A stretch of DNA of 54,596 nt from Acidobacteriaceae bacterium (GTDB lineage: Bacteria > Acidobacteriota > Terriglobia > Terriglobales > Acidobacteriaceae). The position numbers and the translations under genes are program-made. Under the pieces are notes generated by a model. That model ran no database searches and had not been told where the DNA came from. It saw only the letters and a program-made list of their open reading frames with translations. The stretch spans positions 27,646 through 82,241 of the forward strand of contig PLBE01000174.1 of the NCBI GenBank assembly GCA_003134435.1. The letters run 5' to 3'. This document shows positions 16,673 to 24,417 of the stretch, piece after piece (positions within the stretch are counted from its first letter, which is position 1; each line of letters starts with the position of its first letter).

Positions 16673-17230
16673 TCACTTTACTTTCACGTTCTTCGGATTC
16701 TTAAACGGCAAGAACGCCATGAAATCGGCGTGATGCACGATGAAGGCTTCGGTGGTGCGCTTGACCAGATCGCCTTCGGCGGCGTGGGCGGCGATGATGT
16801 GGCAGACGGCGTCGGGCACGCCACACTCCATGGCCAGCGCAACTCCGGTAAACGGATGTCGCAACGCTTCTCCGCGCTCGCTTTGCCTGCTTTTCCCGTC
16901 GGGACCAATCTCATACTCCAGCAACTTGCCCACGTCGGCCAGGATGGCGCCGGCGATCACGACGTCCAGGTCGATGGGGAGGGCGCGGCCCATGAAGGCG
17001 GTCATGGCTCTGGCACTATCGCGCGCGATATGGACGACGCAGCGCTTGTGCTCCATGAATGTGATGGGACAATTCGGAACGAGCAGCGTAAAAGGAATCC
17101 GATTCAGGTCGTCGGGCAGCAGCGGACTGCGCTCCAGCGCCTTGATCCACGCCTGAGTGACTTGCTCGCGAAGCTTGGCATTACCGATCCATTGAATTTC
17201 CGGCCACAGTCGTTCGACGGCCTCCCGCAT
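16673..17230 (-). CDS. HD-domain protein with altered metal motif
   Basis: A 185-residue protein with the layout of an HD phosphohydrolase domain: first-His region EHKRCVVHIARD (H61 or H67), GAILADVGKLLEYE where HD is expected, RHPFTGVALAME, CHIIAAHAAEGD, and FIVHHADFM at the C-terminus. The central His of the HD pair is alanine here (A98-D99), so canonical two-metal hydrolysis may be lost or changed. The ATG at 17230 has GGGAGG eight bases upstream. It is the first gene of the run leading into MmgE/PrpD and citrate lyase, so it may serve that pathway as a binding or regulatory protein. That link is inference from position only. Confidence 0.75.
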   Translation of the reverse strand: MREAVERLWPEIQWIGNAKLREQVTQAWIKALERSPLLPDDLNRIPFTLLVPNCPITFMEHKRCVVHIARDSARAMTAFMGRALPIDLDVVIAGAILADVGKLLEYEIGPDGKSRQSERGEALRHPFTGVALAMECGVPDAVCHIIAAHAAEGDLVKRTTEAFIVHHADFMAFLPFKNPKNVKVK

Positions 17231-17309
17231 GGGCAGAACCTCCCTGACAAGACCCGAGAAGACACATTAGCTTATCGGAGTCGATGCGATGCGTCGAGGG
17301 GAGGCGGGC

Positions 17310-20300
17310 TCACTTTTTCGAAGCGGGGGTGGCGGCGGAAGAAGAATCCATGTCGATGGGCAGCAGTTCAATGCTGCAACCGGAAGCGGAGCAGCTCAGA
17401 CGACCTCGGCGGACAATTTTGACCGACGAGACATCGGGAAATCTGACGGGGAAGTCGTGCTCTCGAAGTTTGTCGGCGGCGGTTCGAAGAGTTTCGTCGC
17501 CGTCGACAAACTCGGCGCGTTCAGGACGGGGCGAGCTGTCAAAGACCAGATTGAATCGCGCCGACCCCGTCTTGCTGATGAGCGCCGCGAGCTTCACGGT
17601 GCGGGCCTCAGTCAAGTCGGCGGGGGCCTCGACGATTTCCTTTTCGGCGGCGGCGGAATCGCCGGCGAGTTTCGCTAAACGGTCGCGTGAATCGGCGACC
17701 TCGCTGCCGCCGGCCACCACGGCGAGGGCATACATGTGGCGCGCCTTTTCCTGCTGGCCTTGCTTTTCGAAGACCTGCCCGAGGCGGTTGGCGACGCTGC
17801 CCGACTGGCTCAACAGCCAGGCCGACTGGAGAAACTGCATGGCCGCAAGATTCTCGCCGTGTTGATATTTAGCCCATCCCATTCGCGCCCAAGCCAGTGC
17901 GACCAGCCGCATCGAGGAAAACGCCGATGGTCCGAGGCGGTCGAGTTCGCCGGAATCGAACTGTCCGCCAATGTCGTAGAGGACCTGTTGGGCATCGTTC
18001 TCGGTCGAGGAAGGATCGATGTTGTTTCTTAGAGCGGCGGCATAGATATCCTGGCTGGAATCGGCTCCAGCGCTGCCGGTAAGTTCTTGCATCAATTCCT
18101 GGGATTTCGAGGTTTCTCCCAGGCGGGCATAGACCTGCGCCAGCGCCATCTTGGTTTCCGGATCATCGGGAGGAAGTGCGACGGCGGCTTCGAGTTGCGT
18201 GCGGGCATCCGCATCGCGTCGCAACTGGGCGAGGAGCACGCCGAGATTCTTGAGTGTTTCTTTGTCGTAGGGCGTCATCTCCAGTTGCTTGCGATAGGCG
18301 GCGATGGCATCGTCGGTCTGTCCGGCTTGCTGGAGTTCGATCGCCAGCTCGCCATTCGCGTGCTTGTGACTGGGATCCCGCAGCAGTTGCTGGTAGAAAG
18401 CGGCGATGGCCTCCGTATGATTATTGGCGCCGGCGTACGCGAGCCCGAGGTCATACCAGCCGTCTCTCAGGCTGGCATTCGGTCCGGCATCCGCTGAGAC
18501 GGCGCGCTTCAGCAGGTCGATGGCGGTGCGATAGTCTTTGCTCTGCAAGGCCTTCACGCCCGCTTTCTGCAGCTCTTCGGGCGTTCCTTCGATCTTGCTC
18601 GCCAGTCCGGCGGCGGGGCCTGAGGGGGTGAGGATGGTGCAAGACAACAACTGGTCCTGATCGCTTTGGGTGGCATTGCGAAACGATTCGTAGTCGGCGC
18701 GGCGGGCGGCGGGTAGCTCATTGACCTTCACGTTCAGCTGGCGCACCCCTTCCAAAACTCCTTTGCTCTGGGAATAGTTCGAAGAATAGTCGCCATAGTC
18801 GCGCGACATTTTGACGGCGGTCGGCGTATGCACGGTGTAGTTCGCGGGGAACTGCAGACGAACCCGGTAGTCCATTTCACCGGCGGGGCCGATGTCGAGC
18901 GGTTCGGTGCTTTTCTCGGAGGCACGAATCGCAGGCACACCGAGGGGCGGGATGGCGCGAAAATTGACGCTGGTCGAGGGCACGATGAAATAGCGGTCCT
19001 GGCGAAGGTGGTACGTCAGATGAAAGGGCTTGCTGGTGTCTTCGACGGGATCGAGTTGGATGTCATCGACGTCGCCGGGCAAACCCCAGCCTGAGGAGAG
19101 GACTTTCACGAAGTCTTTCCACTGGGCCTGGGAGAAGCGTCGAAAACTGGCGCGCATGGGCCAATCGCGATCGCCCTGGGCGGTCACTTCAAGGGTGGCA
19201 TCGAGGGCGCCGAACTCGGTGAATTTTCCGTCGAGGTTGAAGTGCATGAAGGTCGGGATGGGCGAATCGGCGGGGGTGCGCTGCAGCCCACCCTCGGGAC
19301 CTTCCGACGCGACGACCGCTTGCTTGTTGCGCAACTGGTAAAGAATCAAGCCAAAGGGCGTGACTTCAGGAGTGGTATCGAGAAAAGTCAGCTCGGATCC
19401 CGGGCCCAGCCGAGCGGCGGTGATGACGTGATCGAACTGGGCTGGGGAGGGAACGTCGGCATCCAGTTTGCGGGCGCTGCCGATGAGGACGGGATAGCTT
19501 TGAATTCCCTCCGCGCGCAACATCGCGGAAAGCAAAGTGTGTTTGTCTTTGCAGTCGCCGTAACCATTCCGCAGAACGTCGGATGCGGCATGCGGCTGAT
19601 AACGTCCGATGCCGAGGGAGATGCTCACGTAGCGGACATTGCGGGCGACGAAATCATAGAGGCGGCGCGCTTTGTCGGTGGGGGTGGCCGATCCGCGCGT
19701 GAGTTCGACGGCTTTCATGCGGACGCTGTCGTCCCCGGTCATGCGCTCGCCTTGCAGCCGGGCGTACCACTGCGCGACCTGCTTCCAGTCGGTGAAGGTG
19801 GTCAACTGAACATCGGGGCCGGTGGCGTCGTCCTCCTCGTCTTTATTCTTTTCTTTGTCGCGTTCGGGCTGGATGTCCTTGACCACCCAAATGTAAAGGC
19901 GGCGATCGGCCTTGTCCTGGATCTCGGGCTGGCGAGTTGGGGTCTTGAGTTTCACTTCGCGCGACTTGGGGAGGTCGATCTCCAGGCGATCTTCGCCGAC
20001 CGCCATGCCTTTGGGAAATGTGTATTCGTACCAAAAATGTCCGGCGGCAAGGGGCGTGAGCACGCGGGTGACGGTGCGGTACTCCAGGGTGTCGCCGGGC
20101 TGGAGCGCGGCCACGGAAATGTGGCGCTGGCGGTAATCGCTGTACATGGGAGCTTCTTTGAGGACATCGGGAGCGAAATCCTGGGCGGTGGTTTGCGGCG
20201 TCACGACCACTTGGCCGTCGGGTTTGCGCACCTGTACGTACTCGATCTCGAGCTTTTCCGTGGCCGAGGAGTAGCCGAAAACGAGTTGACCGAATTCCTC

Positions 20301-20561
20301 GACGCCCGCCTGGCTCTGAATTCGAACCACGGCCTCGGTCTCGCTGACTTCGGTTCCATCGTTCTCAAAGCGAACGCGATTCAAGATGCGATCGAAGACG
20401 GCGGCTTCTTTGGAATTGGAATTGGCGTCGGCGTTCTTTTGCGGGGAGGAGGAGGCGGGAGCCTGCGCCCATGCGCTCGGGGCCAGGAAAAAGAGGATCA
20501 AGCAGGCAACGCAACCCTGGAGGGTGCAGTTCAACACAGCATTGGACCAGCGCTTGGACAT
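17310..20561 (-). CDS. Exported DUF3857-transglutaminase protein with TPR repeats
   Basis: A 1083-residue secreted protein. A signal peptide (residues 1-33, cleavage near AWAQA) is followed by a DUF3857 beta-rich domain. A transglutaminase-like core then shows the catalytic triad pattern: Cys at about 335 in GYGDCKDKHTLL, His at about 376 in FDHVITAARLG, Asp at about 394 in TFLDTTPEV. A second beta domain follows, then TPR repeats from about residue 640 to 920 (LKRAVSADA, YDLGLAYAGANNHTEAIAAF, ELAIELQQAGQTDDAIAAY). The C-terminal 120 residues are unassigned and contain CSASGCSIEL. Such proteins are common in Acidobacteriota and Bacteroidota, with no settled function. It is divergent from the Ig-like gene at 20610. 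Confidence 0.87.
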   Translation of the reverse strand: MSKRWSNAVLNCTLQGCVACLILFFLAPSAWAQAPASSSPQKNADANSNSKEAAVFDRILNRVRFENDGTEVSETEAVVRIQSQAGVEEFGQLVFGYSSATEKLEIEYVQVRKPDGQVVVTPQTTAQDFAPDVLKEAPMYSDYRQRHISVAALQPGDTLEYRTVTRVLTPLAAGHFWYEYTFPKGMAVGEDRLEIDLPKSREVKLKTPTRQPEIQDKADRRLYIWVVKDIQPERDKEKNKDEEDDATGPDVQLTTFTDWKQVAQWYARLQGERMTGDDSVRMKAVELTRGSATPTDKARRLYDFVARNVRYVSISLGIGRYQPHAASDVLRNGYGDCKDKHTLLSAMLRAEGIQSYPVLIGSARKLDADVPSPAQFDHVITAARLGPGSELTFLDTTPEVTPFGLILYQLRNKQAVVASEGPEGGLQRTPADSPIPTFMHFNLDGKFTEFGALDATLEVTAQGDRDWPMRASFRRFSQAQWKDFVKVLSSGWGLPGDVDDIQLDPVEDTSKPFHLTYHLRQDRYFIVPSTSVNFRAIPPLGVPAIRASEKSTEPLDIGPAGEMDYRVRLQFPANYTVHTPTAVKMSRDYGDYSSNYSQSKGVLEGVRQLNVKVNELPAARRADYESFRNATQSDQDQLLSCTILTPSGPAAGLASKIEGTPEELQKAGVKALQSKDYRTAIDLLKRAVSADAGPNASLRDGWYDLGLAYAGANNHTEAIAAFYQQLLRDPSHKHANGELAIELQQAGQTDDAIAAYRKQLEMTPYDKETLKNLGVLLAQLRRDADARTQLEAAVALPPDDPETKMALAQVYARLGETSKSQELMQELTGSAGADSSQDIYAAALRNNIDPSSTENDAQQVLYDIGGQFDSGELDRLGPSAFSSMRLVALAWARMGWAKYQHGENLAAMQFLQSAWLLSQSGSVANRLGQVFEKQGQQEKARHMYALAVVAGGSEVADSRDRLAKLAGDSAAAEKEIVEAPADLTEARTVKLAALISKTGSARFNLVFDSSPRPERAEFVDGDETLRTAADKLREHDFPVRFPDVSSVKIVRRGRLSCSASGCSIELLPIDMDSSSAATPASKK

Positions 20562-20571
20562 ATTGCAGTTC

Positions 20572-20595
20572 TTTTACGCCGTGGCCAGCGTAAAA
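20572..20595. promoter_or_regulatory. Operator-like palindrome in a 48-bp divergent intergenic region
   Basis: TTTTACGC and GCGTAAAA are perfect 8-bp arms around an 8-base spacer, centred between two divergent start codons. The right arm overlaps TAAAAT (20591-20596), a fair -10 element for the plus-strand gene; the symmetric sequence could serve the minus strand. No good -35 is visible. It may be a shared operator. Confidence 0.4.
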
Positions 20596-20609
20596 TCAAA
20601 CGAACCGCT

Positions 20610-21278
20610 ATGAATTTCAGTAAAGTCGTAGGCTTGTTTGCGATGGTGATTTGTTGCAGCGGGGTCTTGGCTGCGCAGTTTCCTCCGCTCACCATCGTGG
20701 ACGAAGCTCTGCCGGCCCTGGACGCGAACGTGGAGTTCCACGTGCTGTTACGGGCGAGCGGCGGCGCTCCTCCGTATGTTTGGAGTGTAGTCGACGGCGA
20801 ACTTCCGGAAGGAGTCACGCTCAGCCCGGAAGGCCTGCTGGCGGGGCGTCCAAGCAAGCCGGGGCCTTTCACGGTCACGCTGAAAGTGGAAGACTCGGCG
20901 CATCCCGCGCACAACTTCAGCAAAGAGTTTACCGGGGTCGTCACTTCGTCGCTGCTGCTGGAGTGGCTGGATTCTCCCAAGGTCCACGACAACCGGATTG
21001 ACGGAGTGGCGATGGTGTCGAATGGTTCGAAGGAGAGTTTCGATCTGACGGTGGTGATCGTGGCGGTGCCGGATAACGGGCGAGCCACCGCGATTGGCTA
21101 TGAGCACTTTGTGCTGAAGGCGGGCGAGTCCAACGTCAAGATTCCCTTCGGGAATACATTGCCGCACGGCGCTTACGTGATCCATGCCGATGCGATTGCC
21201 GAGATTGCCAGCAGGAACACCATCCTTCGCCAGCGGTTGCAGACGCCGGAGGCTTTGAAGGTCGTCCCGGGACCGTAG
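20610..21278 (+). CDS. Exported protein with putative Ig-like (He_PIG) domain
   Basis: A 222-residue protein with a short signal peptide (KVVGLFAMVICCSGVLAAQ). Residues 25-100 form a He_PIG-type putative Ig fold, with the classic string GGAPPYVWSVVDGELPEGVT and then LAGRPSKPGPFTVTLKVED. The second half (SSLLLEWLDSPKVHDNRI onward) is a beta-rich region without a family I recognise. It probably lies in the periplasm or at the cell surface. The ATG at 20610 follows a possible -10 closely. Its neighbour on the right is the metal efflux operon, but about 130 bases and a change of theme separate them. Function unknown. Confidence 0.75.
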   Translation: MNFSKVVGLFAMVICCSGVLAAQFPPLTIVDEALPALDANVEFHVLLRASGGAPPYVWSVVDGELPEGVTLSPEGLLAGRPSKPGPFTVTLKVEDSAHPAHNFSKEFTGVVTSSLLLEWLDSPKVHDNRIDGVAMVSNGSKESFDLTVVIVAVPDNGRATAIGYEHFVLKAGESNVKIPFGNTLPHGAYVIHADAIAEIASRNTILRQRLQTPEALKVVPGP

Positions 21279-21407
21279 CGGGGAAATGGCGGGCCCGCGC
21301 CGGTACGCAAGTCACTTGCCGTTTTTGTGCTATCCTGATGACTCTGAATTTCCTGAGACTGTTCCACCGAGTCATGGAGTCTCCCCCAAAAGACCCGGGC
21401 GTTTGCT

Positions 21408-21857
21408 ATGGAGCTTTTTCTTAATCTCTGTTGGCTCTCTCTGTTGTTGCCCGCGTGGCTCCTATGGCGGCGACGCCATGGTTCGGGCAAAGCGGTTACC
21501 AGCACAGGGAAGCGGGCTCCGCTGGTTTTCCTGTGCGCATTGGGCTGCGCGTTGATTCTGCTGTTCCCCGTGATCTCGGCGACGGACGACCTGCATGCCA
21601 TGCGACCGGAGATGGAAGAGTCGGAGCGCGGCTTTCGTCACGCCGGGCATTGCGCCTGCAACCTGCATGCGCCGGTGCATTCCGCGCTTGCCGATTTGCC
21701 GAGTTCGGCGGCGTTGACGACGACGCTGGAACAGATCGGCACCATTCTTCCGTTCCTGCCGCAAACGGCTGGCGTTTTCTCTGCCTTAGCGCCTGCCGGG
21801 CGCGCTCCTCCGATTGGTCCTCTGGCGGTTTCCACGGTTCCCGCAGCATCTCTATAA
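21408..21857 (+). CDS. Small membrane protein with His/Cys-rich periplasmic segment, upstream of metal efflux genes
   Basis: A 149-residue protein with two predicted membrane segments (about residues 3-19, LFLNLCWLSLLLPAWLL, and 38-58, APLVFLCALGCALILLFPVI). Between residues 77 and 92 it carries RHAGHCACNLHAPVH, a dense set of His and Cys residues that could bind a metal. The C-terminal part is Ala/Pro rich. No known family is recognised. It precedes the TolC-CzcB-CzcA genes in the same direction and is 99 bases from the TolC start, so a role in metal sensing or delivery is plausible. Similar short proteins beside CusF or CzcE-type systems exist, but I see no clear homology. Confidence 0.65.
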   Translation: MELFLNLCWLSLLLPAWLLWRRRHGSGKAVTSTGKRAPLVFLCALGCALILLFPVISATDDLHAMRPEMEESERGFRHAGHCACNLHAPVHSALADLPSSAALTTTLEQIGTILPFLPQTAGVFSALAPAGRAPPIGPLAVSTVPAASL

Positions 21858-21875
21858 GATCAGATTCCGTCTGGT

Positions 21876-21899
21876 TTCTTTACGAAAGATCGTAAAGAA
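21876..21899. promoter_or_regulatory. Perfect 9-bp palindrome before the efflux operon
   Basis: TTCTTTACG (21876-21884) and CGTAAAGAA (21891-21899) are perfect arms with a 6-base spacer, 57 bases upstream of the TolC-family ATG and 18 bases after the previous stop. Size, symmetry and position fit an operator for a dimeric repressor. A stem-loop at the end of the upstream gene is the alternative. Confidence 0.5.
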
Positions 21900-21956
21900 T
21901 TCCTGCGATTCATGGGTATTGGGCGAGCGATCCGCCTGATGCGCACGGAGCAAGCG

Positions 21957-23243
21957 ATGTTCAAGTTTCACCATTTCAGCCGGGGCGCAGGCTTGTTGCC
22001 AGGACTATTGCTGGCCGCGACGGTGGCGGCCTGGGCGCAGCAGACGCCGCTTACGTGGGAGCAGGTTCGGCTGCGCTTTGAGCAAAACAACCCTACGCTG
22101 CTGGCAGACCAGTTGAGTATTGAGGAGTCGAAGGCGGAAGAGATTACGGCTTTTCTGCGTCCGAATCCGACCCTCGGGCTGACGGTTGATGGCACTCAGA
22201 TCGCGCCCAATAAGGGCGTCTGGCAGCCGTTTGCCGGAACTTTTGAGTCGCCTAGCATCAGCTATCTGCACGAGCGGCGGCACAAACGAGAGTTACGGCT
22301 GGAAAGCGCGAAGAAGGGAACGCTCATTGCCGAGTTGAGCCATGCCGACCTGGAGAGAACGCTGCTGTTCAGTTTACGGAGCGCGTTTGTGTCACTGCTG
22401 CAAGCGAAATCAGTGCTGCGGTTGGCGAAAGACAATCTTATCTATTACGACCACGTACTGGATATCAGCCGAGACCGGTTTCATGCCGGGGACATCGCGC
22501 AAATCGACCTCGACCGGTTGGAATTACAGCGGACGCAATATGAATCCGATCTACAGACTGCGGAAGTGAATCTGCGCACGGCAAAGATTCAGTTGCTTAC
22601 GCTGCTGAACGACCGGACGCCAATCGAACAATTCGACGTATCGGGGTTATTCGATTTCGATGAAGGACTGAGGGTGCGGGAAGAATTCCGTCAGATTGCG
22701 ATGGATACACGGCCGGACTTGAAGGAAGCGGTGGAGGCGGTAGACAAGGCGCAAACCGATCACAAACTTGCCATGGCGAACGGCTCGACCGACCCCACGC
22801 TGAGCGCCTGGTACACGCATAATTCCTCCACCAACAACCCGTTTGCCGTGAATACAGTGGGTGTGAGCGTAAGCATTCCTCTGCGGCTTTTTGACCGCAA
22901 CCAGGGCGAGAAGCTGCGAACCCAGTTGGATATAAGGCGCAATGAGAAGCTGCGCGAAGCGGCGGAAGCGCAGGTGCTGAGCGACGTCGATTCCAGTTAT
23001 GCCCTGATCGATAGCACGCTGAAACTGCTGCGGCCGTACAAGGCGAAGTACCTGGAGCAATCGGTGCGGGTGCGCGACACGATTTTCTTTTCGTATCAGC
23101 ACGGCGGGGCGTCGCTGCTGGATTTCTTAAATGCGGAGAGTGAGTACCGGATGGTGCAACTGAGCTACGTGAATCTGGTTGGTTCTTATTTGACCGCGGC
23201 AGCCCAATTAAATCAGGCGGTGGGCCGCGAGGTAATCCCATGA
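21957..23243 (+). CDS. czcC: TolC/CzcC-family outer membrane efflux protein
   Basis: Outer-membrane channel of a tripartite heavy-metal RND pump. The ATG at 21957 has GGAG six bases upstream and leads into a signal peptide (GLLPGLLLAATVAAWAQQT). Two outer-membrane efflux repeats follow. The family pattern of long heptad helices is visible (ISRDRFHAGDIAQIDLDRLE; SYQHGGASLLDFLNAESEYR) and the length is typical at 428 residues. The upstream in-frame ATG at 21912 would put extra residues before the signal peptide and is less likely. The stop overlaps the ATG of the adaptor gene by four bases (ATGA at 23240-23243), which indicates translational coupling. Confidence 0.9.
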   Translation: MFKFHHFSRGAGLLPGLLLAATVAAWAQQTPLTWEQVRLRFEQNNPTLLADQLSIEESKAEEITAFLRPNPTLGLTVDGTQIAPNKGVWQPFAGTFESPSISYLHERRHKRELRLESAKKGTLIAELSHADLERTLLFSLRSAFVSLLQAKSVLRLAKDNLIYYDHVLDISRDRFHAGDIAQIDLDRLELQRTQYESDLQTAEVNLRTAKIQLLTLLNDRTPIEQFDVSGLFDFDEGLRVREEFRQIAMDTRPDLKEAVEAVDKAQTDHKLAMANGSTDPTLSAWYTHNSSTNNPFAVNTVGVSVSIPLRLFDRNQGEKLRTQLDIRRNEKLREAAEAQVLSDVDSSYALIDSTLKLLRPYKAKYLEQSVRVRDTIFFSYQHGGASLLDFLNAESEYRMVQLSYVNLVGSYLTAAAQLNQAVGREVIP

Positions 23244-24391
23244 CATGGTTAGCGAAAAACTTATTCGGTCGAAGAACTGCTAAGGCGAGCTTGGTGCTGG
23301 GAATGGCGATGCTCGTCGGGTGCGGCGAAAACAAGGCCGACCCGAAGGCGGAAGCACCGCCCGCGGCAACGGTGGAGCCCGACCTGGATGCCAACAACTT
23401 CAAGGTGGATCATCCCGAGCAATTTCCGCTGGTGACGGCGATTGAGCATAAGGCGGCGCCGGCGCTGAATGTCACGGGCGTGGTGCAGCCGGATATCGCG
23501 CGGGCGGTGCCGGTGATCTCGCTGGCGGCGGGGCGGGTAGTGGAAATCAAGGCGCGTCTGGGCGACACGGTGAAGAAAGGGCAGTTGTTGCTGAGAGTGC
23601 AGAGCAACGATGTTTCCGGAGCTTACCAGACGTACCGCAAGGCGGAGAACGACGAGCGACTGGCGCGCATCCAGTTTGACCGGGCGCAGACGCTTTACGA
23701 CAAGGGCGCTATCGCGAAGAGCGCGCTGGAACAGGCCGAAGACGGGGAACAGGATGCCAAAGCGGATCTGGATGCGGCGACCGAGCAATTGCGGCTTCTG
23801 GGTATCGACAAGGACCATCCTTCGGGCATCGTCGACATCAAGGCGCCGATTTCCGGGGTGATTACGGACCAGCAAGTGACCAACGCGTCGGGGGTGCAGG
23901 GACTGGGGTCACCCAATCCGTTCACGATTTCCGATCTTTCGTATGTCTGGATCATGTGCGACGTTTACGAAAACGATCTGGACGCGGTGCATCCGGGCGA
24001 GTACGCCGACATTCGATTGACTGCCTATCCCAACAAAGTTTTCCGGGGCCGGATCGACAACATTCTGCCGGTTCTCGATGCCACGCTGCGCACGGCCAAG
24101 GTTCGGCTGGAAGTCGCGAATCCCGGAATGATGCGGGTGGGCATGTTCGTCTCCGCGACTTTCTACGGTAAACAACCGGAGATACGGGCGGCGGTGCCGG
24201 CAGCGGCAATCCTTCACCTGCATGATCGGGAGTGGGTGTACACGCCGGTGAGCGCGGGTCATTTCAAGCGGCTGGAAGTGGTCACGGGAAATATGCTTCC
24301 GGGCAACCTGCAGGAAGTTGTTTCAGGAATCAGGCCGGGAGATCAGGTCGTTTCGAATGCGCTGGTGCTGCAAAACACGTTGGAACAGTAA
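23240..24391 (+). CDS. czcB: RND efflux periplasmic adaptor, CzcB-like lipoprotein
   Basis: Membrane-fusion protein linking the inner-membrane pump to the outer-membrane channel. It has a lipoprotein-type N-terminus (GMAMLVGCGEN), a lipoyl/biotinyl-like half motif (AAGRVVEIKARLGDTVKKGQ), a coiled-coil hairpin rich in Ala, Glu and Asp (about residues 130-185), the second lipoyl half (IKAPISGVITDQQVTNASGV), and then beta-barrel and membrane-proximal domains ending in IRPGDQVVSNALVLQNTLEQ. At 383 residues it is normal for the family. GAGG lies seven bases before the ATG, within the end of the TolC gene. No His-rich N-terminal extension is present, so the metal cannot be inferred. Confidence 0.9.
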   Translation: MTWLAKNLFGRRTAKASLVLGMAMLVGCGENKADPKAEAPPAATVEPDLDANNFKVDHPEQFPLVTAIEHKAAPALNVTGVVQPDIARAVPVISLAAGRVVEIKARLGDTVKKGQLLLRVQSNDVSGAYQTYRKAENDERLARIQFDRAQTLYDKGAIAKSALEQAEDGEQDAKADLDAATEQLRLLGIDKDHPSGIVDIKAPISGVITDQQVTNASGVQGLGSPNPFTISDLSYVWIMCDVYENDLDAVHPGEYADIRLTAYPNKVFRGRIDNILPVLDATLRTAKVRLEVANPGMMRVGMFVSATFYGKQPEIRAAVPAAAILHLHDREWVYTPVSAGHFKRLEVVTGNMLPGNLQEVVSGIRPGDQVVSNALVLQNTLEQ

Positions 24392-24417
24392 ATGGGAACA
24401 ATCAAGGGGAGCAAGCA

